This document shows, in pieces, positions 55,051 through 63,363 of a DNA stretch of 64,000 nucleotides. A model generated the notes under the pieces. It saw only the letters and a program-made list of their open reading frames with translations. It had not been told where the DNA came from and searched no databases. The DNA lies in the NCBI RefSeq assembly GCF_013033965.1, contig NZ_WQFE01000006.1:176632-240631 (forward strand), read 5' to 3'. The DNA is from Ruegeria atlantica. Lineage in GTDB: Bacteria; Pseudomonadota; Alphaproteobacteria; Rhodobacterales; Rhodobacteraceae. Both the position numbers and the translations under genes were made by a program. How positions within the stretch are numbered: the first letter of the stretch is position 1; every line of letters begins with the position of its first letter.

Positions 55051-56070
55051 ATGAGAAATCTACTCAAGCTTGCCGCGTCTGCGACCGTACTGACGATGGC
55101 TGCGGCGTCTGCTCAAGCCGCCGGTGAAACCGTCTGCCTAATCACGAAGACCGACACCAATCCCTTCTTTGTGAAAATGAAGGAAGGTGCGACCGCCAAG
55201 GCCGAAGAGCTGGGCATGACCCTGAAGGCATTTGCTGGAAAGATCGACGGCGACCATGAAACGCAGGTTCAGGCCATTGAAACCTGCATCCTTGACGGAG
55301 CAAAGGGAATTCTTCTGACGGCGTCTGACACAAGCTCGATTGTCCCCGCCGTTCAGCAGGCGCGCGACGCCGGCCTGCTGGTCATCGCATTGGACACACC
55401 GCTCAGCCCGATTGATTCCGCGGACGCAACTTTCGCGACGGACAACTACAAGGCTGGTTTGCTGATCGGACAATGGGCAAAGGCTAAGATGGGTGATGGA
55501 GCGGCAGACGCAAAAATCGCAACGCTTGATCTTAATGTCAGCCAGCCGACAGTGGACGTTCTGCGCAATCAGGGCTTCCTTGACGGCTTTGGCGTGGACC
55601 TTGCCGACCCCAATGTCATTGGCGATGAAACAGATGCCCGTTTGGTCGGCAGCGATGTGACCGATGGCAACGAAGAAGGCGGCCGCCGTGCGATGGAAAA
55701 CCTTCTGGCCAAGGACTCAACGATCAACGTGGTTCACACGATCAATGAACCTGCCGCGGCGGGTGCCTATGAGGCGCTGAAGTCCATCGGGCGCGAAAAC
55801 GACGTACTGATCGTTTCCGTCGATGGCGGGTGCCCGGGCGTACAGAACGTGCAGGCCGGGGTCATTGGCGCCACAAGCCAGCAGTACCCACTGTTGATGG
55901 CGTCGCTTGGAGTTGAAGCCGTAAAGAAATGGGCCGACGAAGGCACAAAGCCTGAAAACACGCCTGGAAAAGACTTCTACGATACCGGCGTTGCGCTCAT
56001 TACCGATCAGCCTGTTGACGGAGTGGAATCTATCTCGGTCGCAGAGGGCCTGGAGCTCTGCTGGGGTTAA
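55051..56070 (+). CDS. frcB: Fructose-type ABC transporter substrate-binding protein
   Basis: A 339-residue periplasmic binding protein with a Sec signal peptide ([23 protein letters not shown], cleaved after AQA). The mature protein reads [21 protein letters not shown] and continues like Sinorhizobium meliloti FrcB nearly to the end ([54 protein letters not shown] terminus). It binds fructose, possibly also ribose or mannose. The start is set by the signal peptide and GGGAGG at 55040-55045; an upstream open frame was ignored. It heads the frcBCA operon. Confidence 0.93.
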   Translation: MRNLLKLAASATVLTMAAASAQAAGETVCLITKTDTNPFFVKMKEGATAKAEELGMTLKAFAGKIDGDHETQVQAIETCILDGAKGILLTASDTSSIVPAVQQARDAGLLVIALDTPLSPIDSADATFATDNYKAGLLIGQWAKAKMGDGAADAKIATLDLNVSQPTVDVLRNQGFLDGFGVDLADPNVIGDETDARLVGSDVTDGNEEGGRRAMENLLAKDSTINVVHTINEPAAAGAYEALKSIGRENDVLIVSVDGGCPGVQNVQAGVIGATSQQYPLLMASLGVEAVKKWADEGTKPENTPGKDFYDTGVALITDQPVDGVESISVAEGLELCWG

Positions 56071-56084
56071 GGAACTGCGTCAAT

Positions 56085-56112
56085 TGATGAGGCGTTCCAA
56101 ACCGCCTCATCA
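56085..56112 (+). terminator. Hairpin between frcB and frcC
   Basis: A 10-bp stem (TGATGAGGCG with CGCCTCATCA, 8-nt loop) lies 15 nt past the frcB stop and is followed by TTCCC. It matches the intercistronic hairpins often found after binding-protein genes, which protect the upstream mRNA or thin out read-through. Confidence 0.6.
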
Positions 56113-56186
56113 TTCCCATCACCTCAATTCGAAACTTCCTGTAAACTGGCCTCGTGGCCGCAATGCCAGCCGCGAAAGGGGGAGAG

Positions 56187-57257
56187 ATGTCTGAAGCAAA
56201 CCAAGGTGCCCAGGAATTTGAAGCTTCTGCAAGTCGCACCGAAACTGTTGCAGAGTTCGAAGACCACCGGCGTGGCGTACTGGGAAAGCTGCAGCATCTT
56301 CTGCACGTCAATCCGTCTTTTGTGCCTCTTATCGTTCTGGTTGGCGCAATGTTGGTTTTTGGTCTGCTTTTGGGTGCAAAGTTCTTCTCGCCCTTTGCAA
56401 TGACCCTAATCCTCCAGCAGGTTCAGATTGTCGGCATCGTCGCCGCCGCTCAGAGCCTTGTGATCCTGACAGCGGGCATAGACCTGAGCGTCGGTGCGAT
56501 CATGGTGTTCTCTTCGGTCATCATGGGGCAATTCACCTTTCGATACGGCATTCCGGTACCAATTGCGGTCATGTGCGGCCTTGCCATGGGCACGATGATT
56601 GGTGCCCTCAATGGTTGGCTGGTCAGTCGCGTTAAGCTTCCCCCGTTCATCGTCACTCTTGGAATGTGGCAGATCGTTCTGGCCACCAACTTCCTGTATT
56701 CCGCGAACGAAACCATTCGCAGTCAGGACATCGAAGCAAGCGCCCCCTTCCTTCAGTTCTTTGGCACCAAATTCAGCATTGGTGGGGCGACCTTTACCGT
56801 GGGCGTCATGTTCATGCTCGTCCTGATCTTTGTGTTGGCCTATGCGCTCAAGCACACTGCATGGGGCCGACATGTCTATGCTGTCGGAGACGATCCTGAG
56901 GCGGCCGAACTGTCTGGCGTCAACGTCCACAGAACCCTGATGTCCGTCTACATGTTGTCCGGCCTTATCTGCGCCTTTGCGGGTTGGGCTTTGATCGGCC
57001 GAATCGGGTCGGTCTCTCCGACATCCGGTCAACTGGCCAATATCGAAAGCATCACCGCAGTTGTGATCGGGGGCATCTCTTTGTTCGGCGGACGAGGTTC
57101 TATTCTAGGATCGCTGTTTGGTGCGTTGATCGTTGGCGTCTTTACCCTTGGGCTGAGGCTGCTTGGTGCCGATGCGCAATGGACCTTCTTGCTGATTGGT
57201 CTTCTCATTATCGCCGCGGTCGCGGTCGACCAGTGGATCAGAAAGGTATCGGGCTAA
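56187..57257 (+). CDS. frcC: Fructose-type ABC transporter permease
   Basis: A 356-residue inner-membrane permease of the RbsC/BPD_transp_2 family, starting MSEANQGAQEFEASAS with GGGGGAGAG before the ATG. About ten hydrophobic segments are visible. Family sites include VILTAGIDLSVGAIMVFSSV, LNGWLVSRVKLPPFIVTLG and GGISLFGGRGSILGSLFGALIVG. The cytoplasmic coupling region is AVGDDPEAAELSGVNVHRTLMSVY. The hydrophilic N-terminal extension of about 45 residues is like that of rhizobial FrcC. The last base overlaps the frcA ATG (TAATG). Confidence 0.92.
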   Translation: MSEANQGAQEFEASASRTETVAEFEDHRRGVLGKLQHLLHVNPSFVPLIVLVGAMLVFGLLLGAKFFSPFAMTLILQQVQIVGIVAAAQSLVILTAGIDLSVGAIMVFSSVIMGQFTFRYGIPVPIAVMCGLAMGTMIGALNGWLVSRVKLPPFIVTLGMWQIVLATNFLYSANETIRSQDIEASAPFLQFFGTKFSIGGATFTVGVMFMLVLIFVLAYALKHTAWGRHVYAVGDDPEAAELSGVNVHRTLMSVYMLSGLICAFAGWALIGRIGSVSPTSGQLANIESITAVVIGGISLFGGRGSILGSLFGALIVGVFTLGLRLLGADAQWTFLLIGLLIIAAVAVDQWIRKVSG

Positions 57258-58039
57258 TGTCAGACACAACTCCAATCGTCCAGGGCCGCGGGATCGTGAA
57301 ACGCTATGGCCATGTGACTGCCATCGACCATTCTGATTTCGAGCTACGTCAAGGAGAGATCCTTGCGGTTATCGGGGACAATGGCGCGGGCAAATCGTCT
57401 ATCGTCAAAGCGATCTGTGGCGCCACGATCCCGGATGAGGGCGAGATTTTGATCGAGGGGAAGAAGGTCAACTTCACCTCCCCAATCGATGCCCGTAACA
57501 TGGGGATCGAGATCGTCTATCAGCAACTTGCAATGTCCCCTGCCCTGTCGATTGCCGACAACATGTTCATGGGCCGCGAGATCCGCAAACAGGGTTTCAT
57601 GGGAAAATATCTGCGTCAGCTTGACCGGCCCGCCATGGAGAAGTTCGCCCGTGAAAAACTGACCGAGCTTGGCCTCATGACCGTTCAGTCGATCAATCAA
57701 GCGGTTGAGACTTTGTCAGGCGGTCAGCGCCAGGGCGTTGCTGTTGCACGCGCCGCCGCCTTTGCGACCAAGTTCATCATTATGGACGAACCAACGGCCG
57801 CATTGGGTGTGAAGGAAAGCCGCAAAGTGTTGGAACTCATCCAGGATGTGCGTGCACGTGGCATTCCGATCATTCTGATCAGCCACAACATGCCGCATGT
57901 TTTTGAGGTTGCGGACCGCATTCATGTGCACCGGCTGGGCAAACGCCTCTGCACGATTGATCCAAAGGATTACACGATGTCCGATGCTGTGGCCTTCATG
58001 ACCGGTGCCAAGGAACCTCCTAAAGAAGACGCGGCGTGA
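57257..58039 (+). CDS. frcA: Fructose-type ABC transporter ATPase
   Basis: A 260-residue ATP-binding protein with a single NBD, the arrangement of FrcA, whereas RbsA-type ATPases have two. Motifs: Walker A VIGDNGAGKSSIVK, Q-loop IEIVYQQLAMSPAL, signature LSGGQRQGVAVARAA, Walker B FIIMDEPTAALG and H-loop LISHNM. It energises FrcBC. Its start overlaps the frcC stop. No fructokinase gene (frcK) follows, in contrast with the rhizobial frcBCAK operon, so phosphorylation must be provided from elsewhere. Confidence 0.93.
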   Translation: MSDTTPIVQGRGIVKRYGHVTAIDHSDFELRQGEILAVIGDNGAGKSSIVKAICGATIPDEGEILIEGKKVNFTSPIDARNMGIEIVYQQLAMSPALSIADNMFMGREIRKQGFMGKYLRQLDRPAMEKFAREKLTELGLMTVQSINQAVETLSGGQRQGVAVARAAAFATKFIIMDEPTAALGVKESRKVLELIQDVRARGIPIILISHNMPHVFEVADRIHVHRLGKRLCTIDPKDYTMSDAVAFMTGAKEPPKEDAA

Positions 58040-58428
58040 TCAATCATGAGGCGCGGCGCATTTGCAATCTGATCTCTTCCTAGGTGCAGGTTGGGGTTCG
58101 AATGATTTCCGCATTCGCCGCGTCCACCTAAATCCGCTAAGTCGACACTGGCAGATAGTGTTGTGCAATCGTTGAACGAGCAGCCGAGCTCCTCGGTTGC
58201 CCAATGGGCTAAAGCTCAAGATTGAGACGTGGATTGGGCTCGCTGTAGCCCTCCTCTAAAGCGAGTTCGGACAGGGCGTATGAGCCCTGAGCTGACTTTG
58301 ACCACGCTTTAGTAGTTCGCTCATACAGCAGATGTTAAACCCCAGAATCCGGACGTTTAGAATCCGTTGGTTAACGGTAGGTGAAGGACGAAAGCTGCCG
58401 TTCACCAATAACGTGCTATTCAGAGTTC
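58040..58428. other. Gene-free stretch after frcA
   Basis: About 390 nt with no supported ORF on either strand. It should contain the frcBCA transcription end, but no clear stem and T-run was found. No repeat or RNA gene is recognised. Confidence 0.5.
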
Positions 58429-58801
58429 ATGTCGGACATGATCCAAATTGCTTCCTTAAGACCAAGTTCGAATAAACTTGAAAGGTTGGCCATTGAGGCA
58501 AAAGAGCAAGGTTATGCTTTTGTTAGTCGGCTGGCCAATGAAGCCAAATCTGGCAAAAACAATTTCAACAAAACTGGCGAATGGTCTCTTGGGGTGTACC
58601 TTGAGGAGGTATGGGTTGGATGTGGTGGGATCAACGTCGATCCTTTTACCGACCAAGATGTTGGACGTCTCCAGCATGTTTATGTTCTGAACGCTTACAG
58701 AAAAAAGAATCGCCCGCAAATTGGTGAAACACCTTCTGGACCACAGCAAAACCACGCCTAAAACCATCAGTCTTGGCACCCCTTGTTCGACTCGCCCATA
58801 A
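58429..58801 (+). pseudogene. GNAT acetyltransferase broken by a one-base insertion
   Basis: The frame from MSDMIQIASLRPSSNKLERL reads as a small GNAT enzyme through LGVYLEEVWVGCGGINVDPF and VGRLQHVYVLNAYRKK. There the run of six A at 58701-58706 shifts it into NRPQIGETPSG and a stop at 58761. Removing one A restores RKRIARKLVKHLLDHSKTTPKTISLGTP, the expected acetyl-CoA loop and helix, ending at 58801. So the gene has lost its C-terminal half through a homopolymer indel, or the base is a sequencing error. The substrate is unknown. Confidence 0.7.
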
Positions 58802-58894
58802 GGCGCACACTAAGAAAACACACCAAATTGCGCCCTGGGTGCGCACCGTGACACGCTTCGCGGCCGGGACGCCTTCGATAACACGGAGGAAACC

Positions 58895-59365
58895 ATGACT
58901 ATTGCAACTCGCCTGAAACGCCATCTGGAAGCACATGGACTCCCATTTGACATTGTTTCGCATCCCTATGCTGCAACCGCAAGCGAGTGCGCGGAAGCGG
59001 CGCATGTGCCCGGCGATCACCTTGCCAAATCAGTGCTTATCCACATGGAGGAAGGCCCGATGCTTGCCGTTTTACCCAGCAATCATCAGGTTGATCTCAC
59101 TGCTCTGCAATCGATGATGGATCGTCGTCTCGGTTTGGCCCCAGAATCCGAAATGAGTGACCTGTTTGATGATTGCGCGCTCGGTGCAGCGCCACCTGTG
59201 GGCGAGGCCTATGATGTGCCTACAGTTGTGGATAACAGCCTTACGGGGCTTGACAAAATCTGGTTTGAAGCCGGCGACCATAAAACCCTGGTTGAGATGC
59301 GCGGCAAGGATTTTGACACGCTAATGAAAGATGTCAGGCACGGCTCTTTTTGTTGCATGCACTAG
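58895..59365 (+). CDS. YbaK/EbsC-type aminoacyl-tRNA deacylase
   Basis: A 156-residue protein starting MTIATRLKRHLEAHGLP, with GGAGG ahead of the ATG. It matches the YbaK/ProX editing fold: PYAATASECAEAAHVPGDHLAKSVLIH with the conserved Lys of the deacylase site, AVLPSNHQVDL, and LGAAPPVGEAYDVPTVVD matching the GxxxPxG substrate loop. These enzymes clear mischarged tRNA such as Cys-tRNA(Pro) or Ala-tRNA(Pro) in trans. The Cys-rich terminus HGSFCCMH is unusual for the family. It stands alone, not next to proS. Confidence 0.85.
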   Translation: MTIATRLKRHLEAHGLPFDIVSHPYAATASECAEAAHVPGDHLAKSVLIHMEEGPMLAVLPSNHQVDLTALQSMMDRRLGLAPESEMSDLFDDCALGAAPPVGEAYDVPTVVDNSLTGLDKIWFEAGDHKTLVEMRGKDFDTLMKDVRHGSFCCMH

Positions 59366-59861
59366 GTGCCCGAGAAGTATCTCGAAATTTGAGTTGAGAG
59401 GTCTTGGAACAGGTTGCGGCTTTGAACTCCTTTCCGTCCCGCGCTAGATTCAGTGTGCCCTTCTATTGCGATCGCGGCCCAGAGCCGACCTTGAGCGACG
59501 GCGTCCGATGCTGCGATTGCAGCCCGCTTTCCGGACATTCGCTGCGAAGCAGAATACACACAGATCGAATTGGCGAAACGCGAAAACATCTGCCTTAAAA
59601 CGCAGCATAGCAAAGTCCGCTTTTGAACCTGGAGTTCGAATACGGAGATGTTGTTTCAAGAGATTGGCTTAAACTGTCTGCCAATCCGAAATGAAGGTTT
59701 ACAACTACATTCGCTGCCGTTTCGGTTTTCTTAGCGATTGAACCACTCAAGTAAGGGTGCAGGATATAACCACCTGCTTCACACACCTTGAGCTGTGATC
59801 AGTTGGAAATGTAGAACCTGTTCATTTCGTCAGGTTCTACTTTCCATAAACTGGCCCGCGA
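59366..59861. other. Gene-free stretch between the deacylase and azoR
   Basis: About 500 nt without a supported gene. Short ORFs on both strands overlap one another and lack ribosome-binding sites. A perfect 10-bp hairpin sits at its right end, probably the azoR terminator. Nothing else is recognised. Confidence 0.5.
59811..59840. terminator. Hairpin downstream of azoR
   Basis: A perfect 10-bp inverted repeat, GTAGAACCTG / CAGGTTCTAC with a 10-nt loop, ends 22 nt past the azoR stop (reading leftwards). It is followed on that strand by ATTTCC, a weak T-run. It could terminate azoR. Confidence 0.55.
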
Positions 59862-60521
59862 CTAGGCTAGCTCACGAGCAATGTGACGTGCCTGGGCCTG
59901 AGCTGAGGCGACCGAAGCTTCGTGACGCTCATCGGCGAATTCCTGGTACTCGGCCGCAGCTTCGAACATCCGTTCTGCTCCCAGGTACTGGCGCAATGTG
60001 CTGATGTGCGCAGAAAGGTGACCCGAGTCATTGCGAACCCCACCGTCCTCAAAACCGAATTCACCAGCCGAGGTCAGCAGCACCAGGGTTTTGCCTGACA
60101 TGATCGGTTCCAGAGGGAAGTCGCCACGCGCCAAATCAAACGTAAATGTCTTATTGATCCGGATGATCTGATCAAACCAAGCCTTCAGGGCTGCGGGCAT
60201 GCCGTAGTTGTACATGGGCGTCGAAATCAGCAGGATGTCGGAGCGGTCGAGCTCGTCAATCAGCGTATCAGACAAGCTAACCAAAGCGTTCTGTTCAGGA
60301 GTGCGTTCCTCTTCCTCAGTGAAAACGGACGCAATCCAATCGTTGGAAATAAAATCCGGCGGGGCCACTCCGACGTCACGCAGAATGATTTCGACGTCCG
60401 GATCAACCGTTTTCCATTCTTCTACGAAACTATCCGCCAAAGCGCGGGAAATGGAGTTATAGGCTGCAACAGGGTTGTCGGTGCGGCGTACGCTGGCGTC
60501 AATTCTCAGGATTGTGGTCAT
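59862..60521 (-). CDS. azoR: FMN-dependent NADH-azoreductase
   Basis: A 219-residue flavodoxin-like quinone reductase starting MTTILRIDASVRRTDN. The FMN phosphate loop is RIDASVRRTDNPVAAYNSIS. LLISTPMYNYGMPAALKAWFDQIIRINKTF is the AzoR family signature around the flavin ring, and LVLLTSAGEFG follows near 150. The reaction is two-electron reduction of quinones and azo dyes with NAD(P)H, usually linked to quinone stress. It is followed by a hairpin and lies 286 nt downstream of a co-directional LysR gene that may regulate it. Confidence 0.9.
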   Translation of the reverse strand: MTTILRIDASVRRTDNPVAAYNSISRALADSFVEEWKTVDPDVEIILRDVGVAPPDFISNDWIASVFTEEEERTPEQNALVSLSDTLIDELDRSDILLISTPMYNYGMPAALKAWFDQIIRINKTFTFDLARGDFPLEPIMSGKTLVLLTSAGEFGFEDGGVRNDSGHLSAHISTLRQYLGAERMFEAAAEYQEFADERHEASVASAQAQARHIARELA

Positions 60522-60807
60522 CTTGTCACCTAGTCAGTTTGCAATAAACCATTCAAAGGTGAAGCCAGAGAAGCGCAGGTACAAATGAAGAGAATTCTGA
60601 ATAGAGTGAACTGACCTCAGCCATCTCTAATCGCTAAAAATTTCTTCTCCAGATGAGACGCCGTCGCAAGTGCATCCGCGTCCCTATTGGGAAAGGCTAA
60701 TACTTTGCATGCGAAAGAACTCCTGATTAGGGGTTCAGAAACGCATGCTTCTCGGCAATTTAGAAATGACAAAAATTCAAGCGACGGATTAGATCGTTAC
60801 GGACGCG

Positions 60808-61734
60808 CTAGTCTTCAAAGAACCTTTGACCGACGGCGCTGTCGCGAAACTCATCTGCTTGGTCCAGTAGCCATTCCCGGAACACACGAACGCGTGCACG
60901 ATTGGCGTAAGTTTCCGGGCACACGAGAAAATAGCTCTTGTTCTTCAATGCCGTGTCAAAGGGGGCGACCAGCATATTGCGTTCCAGAAAACGCGCGGCG
61001 GCCAAAAGGCTGACCAGGGCCACACCATGACCATCGCTTGCCGTCAGCAAGCAGATGTGTTCCTCGGAATAGGTGACATAGGGCTCGACATCACCAGTCT
61101 GCAAGCCAGCCGCGTCCATCCAGCGCTCCCAACTCGGATCCGCATCAGAAAACCCGCTCCATTGGTATTCGACCAGACGAGACTTCAGAAGATCTTCGGG
61201 GGAACTCAGTGACTTCGCCTTTTCCACGCTGCAGACAGGGGCTACCCAGTCATTCAAGACCCAAGCCACATAGCTGTCAGGATAATCGCCAAAGCCATAC
61301 CGAATGGCCACATCCACATCGCTGGACTTGAAATCTACCAGCTGATCGCTTGACAGAACCCTTACCGAAATCTCCGGGTATTTCTCGTAAAAGCCTCGTA
61401 GCCGTGGGCTAAGCCAGTTGGCGGCAAAAGACCCGGTTGTTGAGATTGTCAATGTGCCTGCAAGGTCGTCTTCCTCCAGCGCGAGAGAGGCAGCTTCGAT
61501 GTTCTTGAAGGCCTCAATTATGTGGGGCGCGTAGTTGGCCCCATCCTCCGTCAGTTTCAAGGCGCGGGTCAGCCGGTGGAACAGGGGTACCCCAAGTTGA
61601 TCCTCCAGCGATTTGATCTGATGGGAAATGGCAGTCGGAGTGACGCATAGTTCATCGGCGGCATCCTTGAAACTCAGATGCCGGCAGGCCGCTTCGAAGG
61701 CCTGAATGCTTTTCAACGACGGTATCTTCGCCAT
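60808..61734 (-). CDS. LysR-type transcriptional regulator, GcvA-like
   Basis: A 308-residue LTTR starting MAKIPSLKSIQAFEAACRHLSF, a wording typical of the GcvA/AmpR group. The helix-turn-helix is at residues 8-65 (SFKDAADELCVTPTAISHQIKSLEDQLGVPLFHRL). The effector domain has GTLTISTTGSFAANWLSPRL and VDVAIRYGFGDYP, as in GcvA. Its leftward neighbour azoR is a reasonable target. The 286-nt gap between them contains no other gene, and a promoter for azoR is expected there. Confidence 0.9.
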   Translation of the reverse strand: MAKIPSLKSIQAFEAACRHLSFKDAADELCVTPTAISHQIKSLEDQLGVPLFHRLTRALKLTEDGANYAPHIIEAFKNIEAASLALEEDDLAGTLTISTTGSFAANWLSPRLRGFYEKYPEISVRVLSSDQLVDFKSSDVDVAIRYGFGDYPDSYVAWVLNDWVAPVCSVEKAKSLSSPEDLLKSRLVEYQWSGFSDADPSWERWMDAAGLQTGDVEPYVTYSEEHICLLTASDGHGVALVSLLAAARFLERNMLVAPFDTALKNKSYFLVCPETYANRARVRVFREWLLDQADEFRDSAVGQRFFED

Positions 61735-62139
61735 GACGCGCGGCTTTGCTCTCCTGATGCGACGCTATTTCGTCGCTCTACTCTAACCCGATTACCAGTT
61801 GACATGTGGGCAAAATTCTCACCGGTGAGGTGAAAACATCTAATTTGAAAAGATAGGGGACCAAGGTAGAGCTTTCGGTTCTTCATGTCTGAAATCTCCT
61901 GCGTGCGGACTGTGTCTGCTTTGCGGGACATAGTGTGAATTCGCAGCATTTGCGCGAAAGTCCGCTACTCAGCAGACGGACGTATCTTGCTTGAGGTTGG
62001 CTCAGCTATTGAAGTTGCTTGAAAAACTGGGTTAGTGCGTAGATCCCCACTACAATGCCAAACCACGGACGATCATTCCTGACGTCTGGTGAATGCGCAA
62101 TTTGTCTTCCGATTTATTTGTGGCCTCAGCAATAGCTGC
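61735..62139. other. Gene-free stretch between the LysR gene and the membrane-protein pair
   Basis: About 405 nt without a supported ORF. The right part should hold the end of the leftward membrane-protein transcript and the left part the LysR promoter. No clear hairpin or operator was identified. Confidence 0.45.
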
Positions 62140-63147
62140 TTACTTGTCCGTTATTCCAGCTTGCCACTTGTGTGCCAGCCAGCTTAACCCAAGCACAGCC
62201 ACCAAGAGCATAACCTGACCAGCAATGTCAGTGGGTTCCGCCTTGACGCCCATGGCCGTTTTGCCATTCACCAGCAATCTCCACAGTCCAAACCAGCCAT
62301 AGGTCAAAACCGCGCCAGTCGCTGCGGCAACAATATGCAGCGGCCGCCAGCCTTCGGCACGAGACCAGGTGGCGAAAGCAATGATAGCCACTGCATCAAT
62401 AACAAGGAAAACTGTCAGACCCAATTGCGCATTGATTTTATGGTCTGGCGCGTAGTGAAACCAAATCATAAAGGCAGAGGAGAGAACGAAAGAAAAGGCG
62501 GTAACGAGCCAGATAGAAGGTCCACGATCCGCATCAATTCCAGCGGTTTTGGCGGAGGGTTTAAGCACAACTCGCAATGCCAGAAACACCAAGATCAGCG
62601 CCAGCATCACCACTGTGCCGTATTGCATCGGCGAAGAGACAAATTTGAACCGTTGAATGGTTGAGGCTGTCGTACCTACTAGCCCGAGTAGTGCAAGCAA
62701 CCCGGCACCAATAAGCAGGGGCCGATTCAACCACGGTTCTTTGGCTCGTTCACCGGCAAAGCCCTCGGCCAGTGCAATTGGGGTGCTGATAGTCCAAACG
62801 GTATGGAGTGTCAGGATGAAAGCCGCGTAATTGAAGGATGTGCCAAGGGATTCAATAAAACCGTATTGCAGAAGGTCGGCCCCCGCAAAATGGGGATTGA
62901 ACAGGGTTTGATTGACGATGCCCTCATAAATCAACCCGCAGGCCAACGCCATGAGCAGCATGCTAACCCATCCGCGCCCTGACCGCCGGACCAACTCACG
63001 CACAAAGAGTGCCAGAGCACCATAGAGCGGAATGAAGATGCCCAAATACCCAAGCTGCCGCACATTGAAATCCCCTAGGAGAAACTCCGCAATCAGCGGA
63101 GCTGTGATCAGCAGCACAATGGCGGGGGCGAGTTTTTTGAAACTCAT
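62140..63147 (-). CDS. Polytopic membrane protein, unknown function
   Basis: A 335-residue protein, MSFKKLAPAIVLLITAPL at the start, with about ten hydrophobic segments. Conserved-looking polar loops are YEGIVNQTLFNPHFAG (residues about 75-90), FALFVRELVRRSGRGW and TIQRFKFVSSPMQYG. I do not recognise a named family and see no transport or enzyme motif. It is inserted in the inner membrane by prediction. A 58-aa, two-helix protein is encoded 39 nt upstream in the same direction, probably in the same transcript. Confidence 0.8.
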   Translation of the reverse strand: MSFKKLAPAIVLLITAPLIAEFLLGDFNVRQLGYLGIFIPLYGALALFVRELVRRSGRGWVSMLLMALACGLIYEGIVNQTLFNPHFAGADLLQYGFIESLGTSFNYAAFILTLHTVWTISTPIALAEGFAGERAKEPWLNRPLLIGAGLLALLGLVGTTASTIQRFKFVSSPMQYGTVVMLALILVFLALRVVLKPSAKTAGIDADRGPSIWLVTAFSFVLSSAFMIWFHYAPDHKINAQLGLTVFLVIDAVAIIAFATWSRAEGWRPLHIVAAATGAVLTYGWFGLWRLLVNGKTAMGVKAEPTDIAGQVMLLVAVLGLSWLAHKWQAGITDK

Positions 63148-63186
63148 TTCGCGTTCCTAGATCAAACAGTTACCCATGCGTTTCGG

Positions 63187-63363
63187 CTATCTTCTGCCAC
63201 GTAAAGTAATCAGAGCAAAAGTGGTCACCGTAACAACCACAGCCAAAGTTGTCGCAGCACCTTTTGAGCTTTGAAAGCTGCTGTCCATAATCGTGGACAT
63301 GATGAGAAAGAACGCAGCGGATCCAAGCCCGGCTGCGACCGAAACAATAATTCTGCGCGACAT
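63187..63363 (-). CDS. Small two-helix membrane protein
   Basis: A 58-residue protein starting MSRRIIVSVAAGLGSAAFF and ending FALITLRGRR. Two hydrophobic segments (IIVSVAAGLGSAAFFLIM and TTLAVVVTVTTFALITL) flank a short polar loop DSSFQSSKGA, giving a hairpin topology with basic ends in the cytoplasm. GGAAG stands about 8 nt before the ATG. It lies 39 nt upstream of the 335-aa membrane protein and is likely its co-transcribed partner. No family is known to me. Confidence 0.65.
   Translation of the reverse strand: MSRRIIVSVAAGLGSAAFFLIMSTIMDSSFQSSKGAATTLAVVVTVTTFALITLRGRR

Noticed and set aside
59500..59560. Possible dispersed intergenic repeat (region with CCCGCTTTCCGGACATTCGCTGC)
   Set aside because: It felt familiar, but no second copy was found in this window and the memory cannot be checked here.
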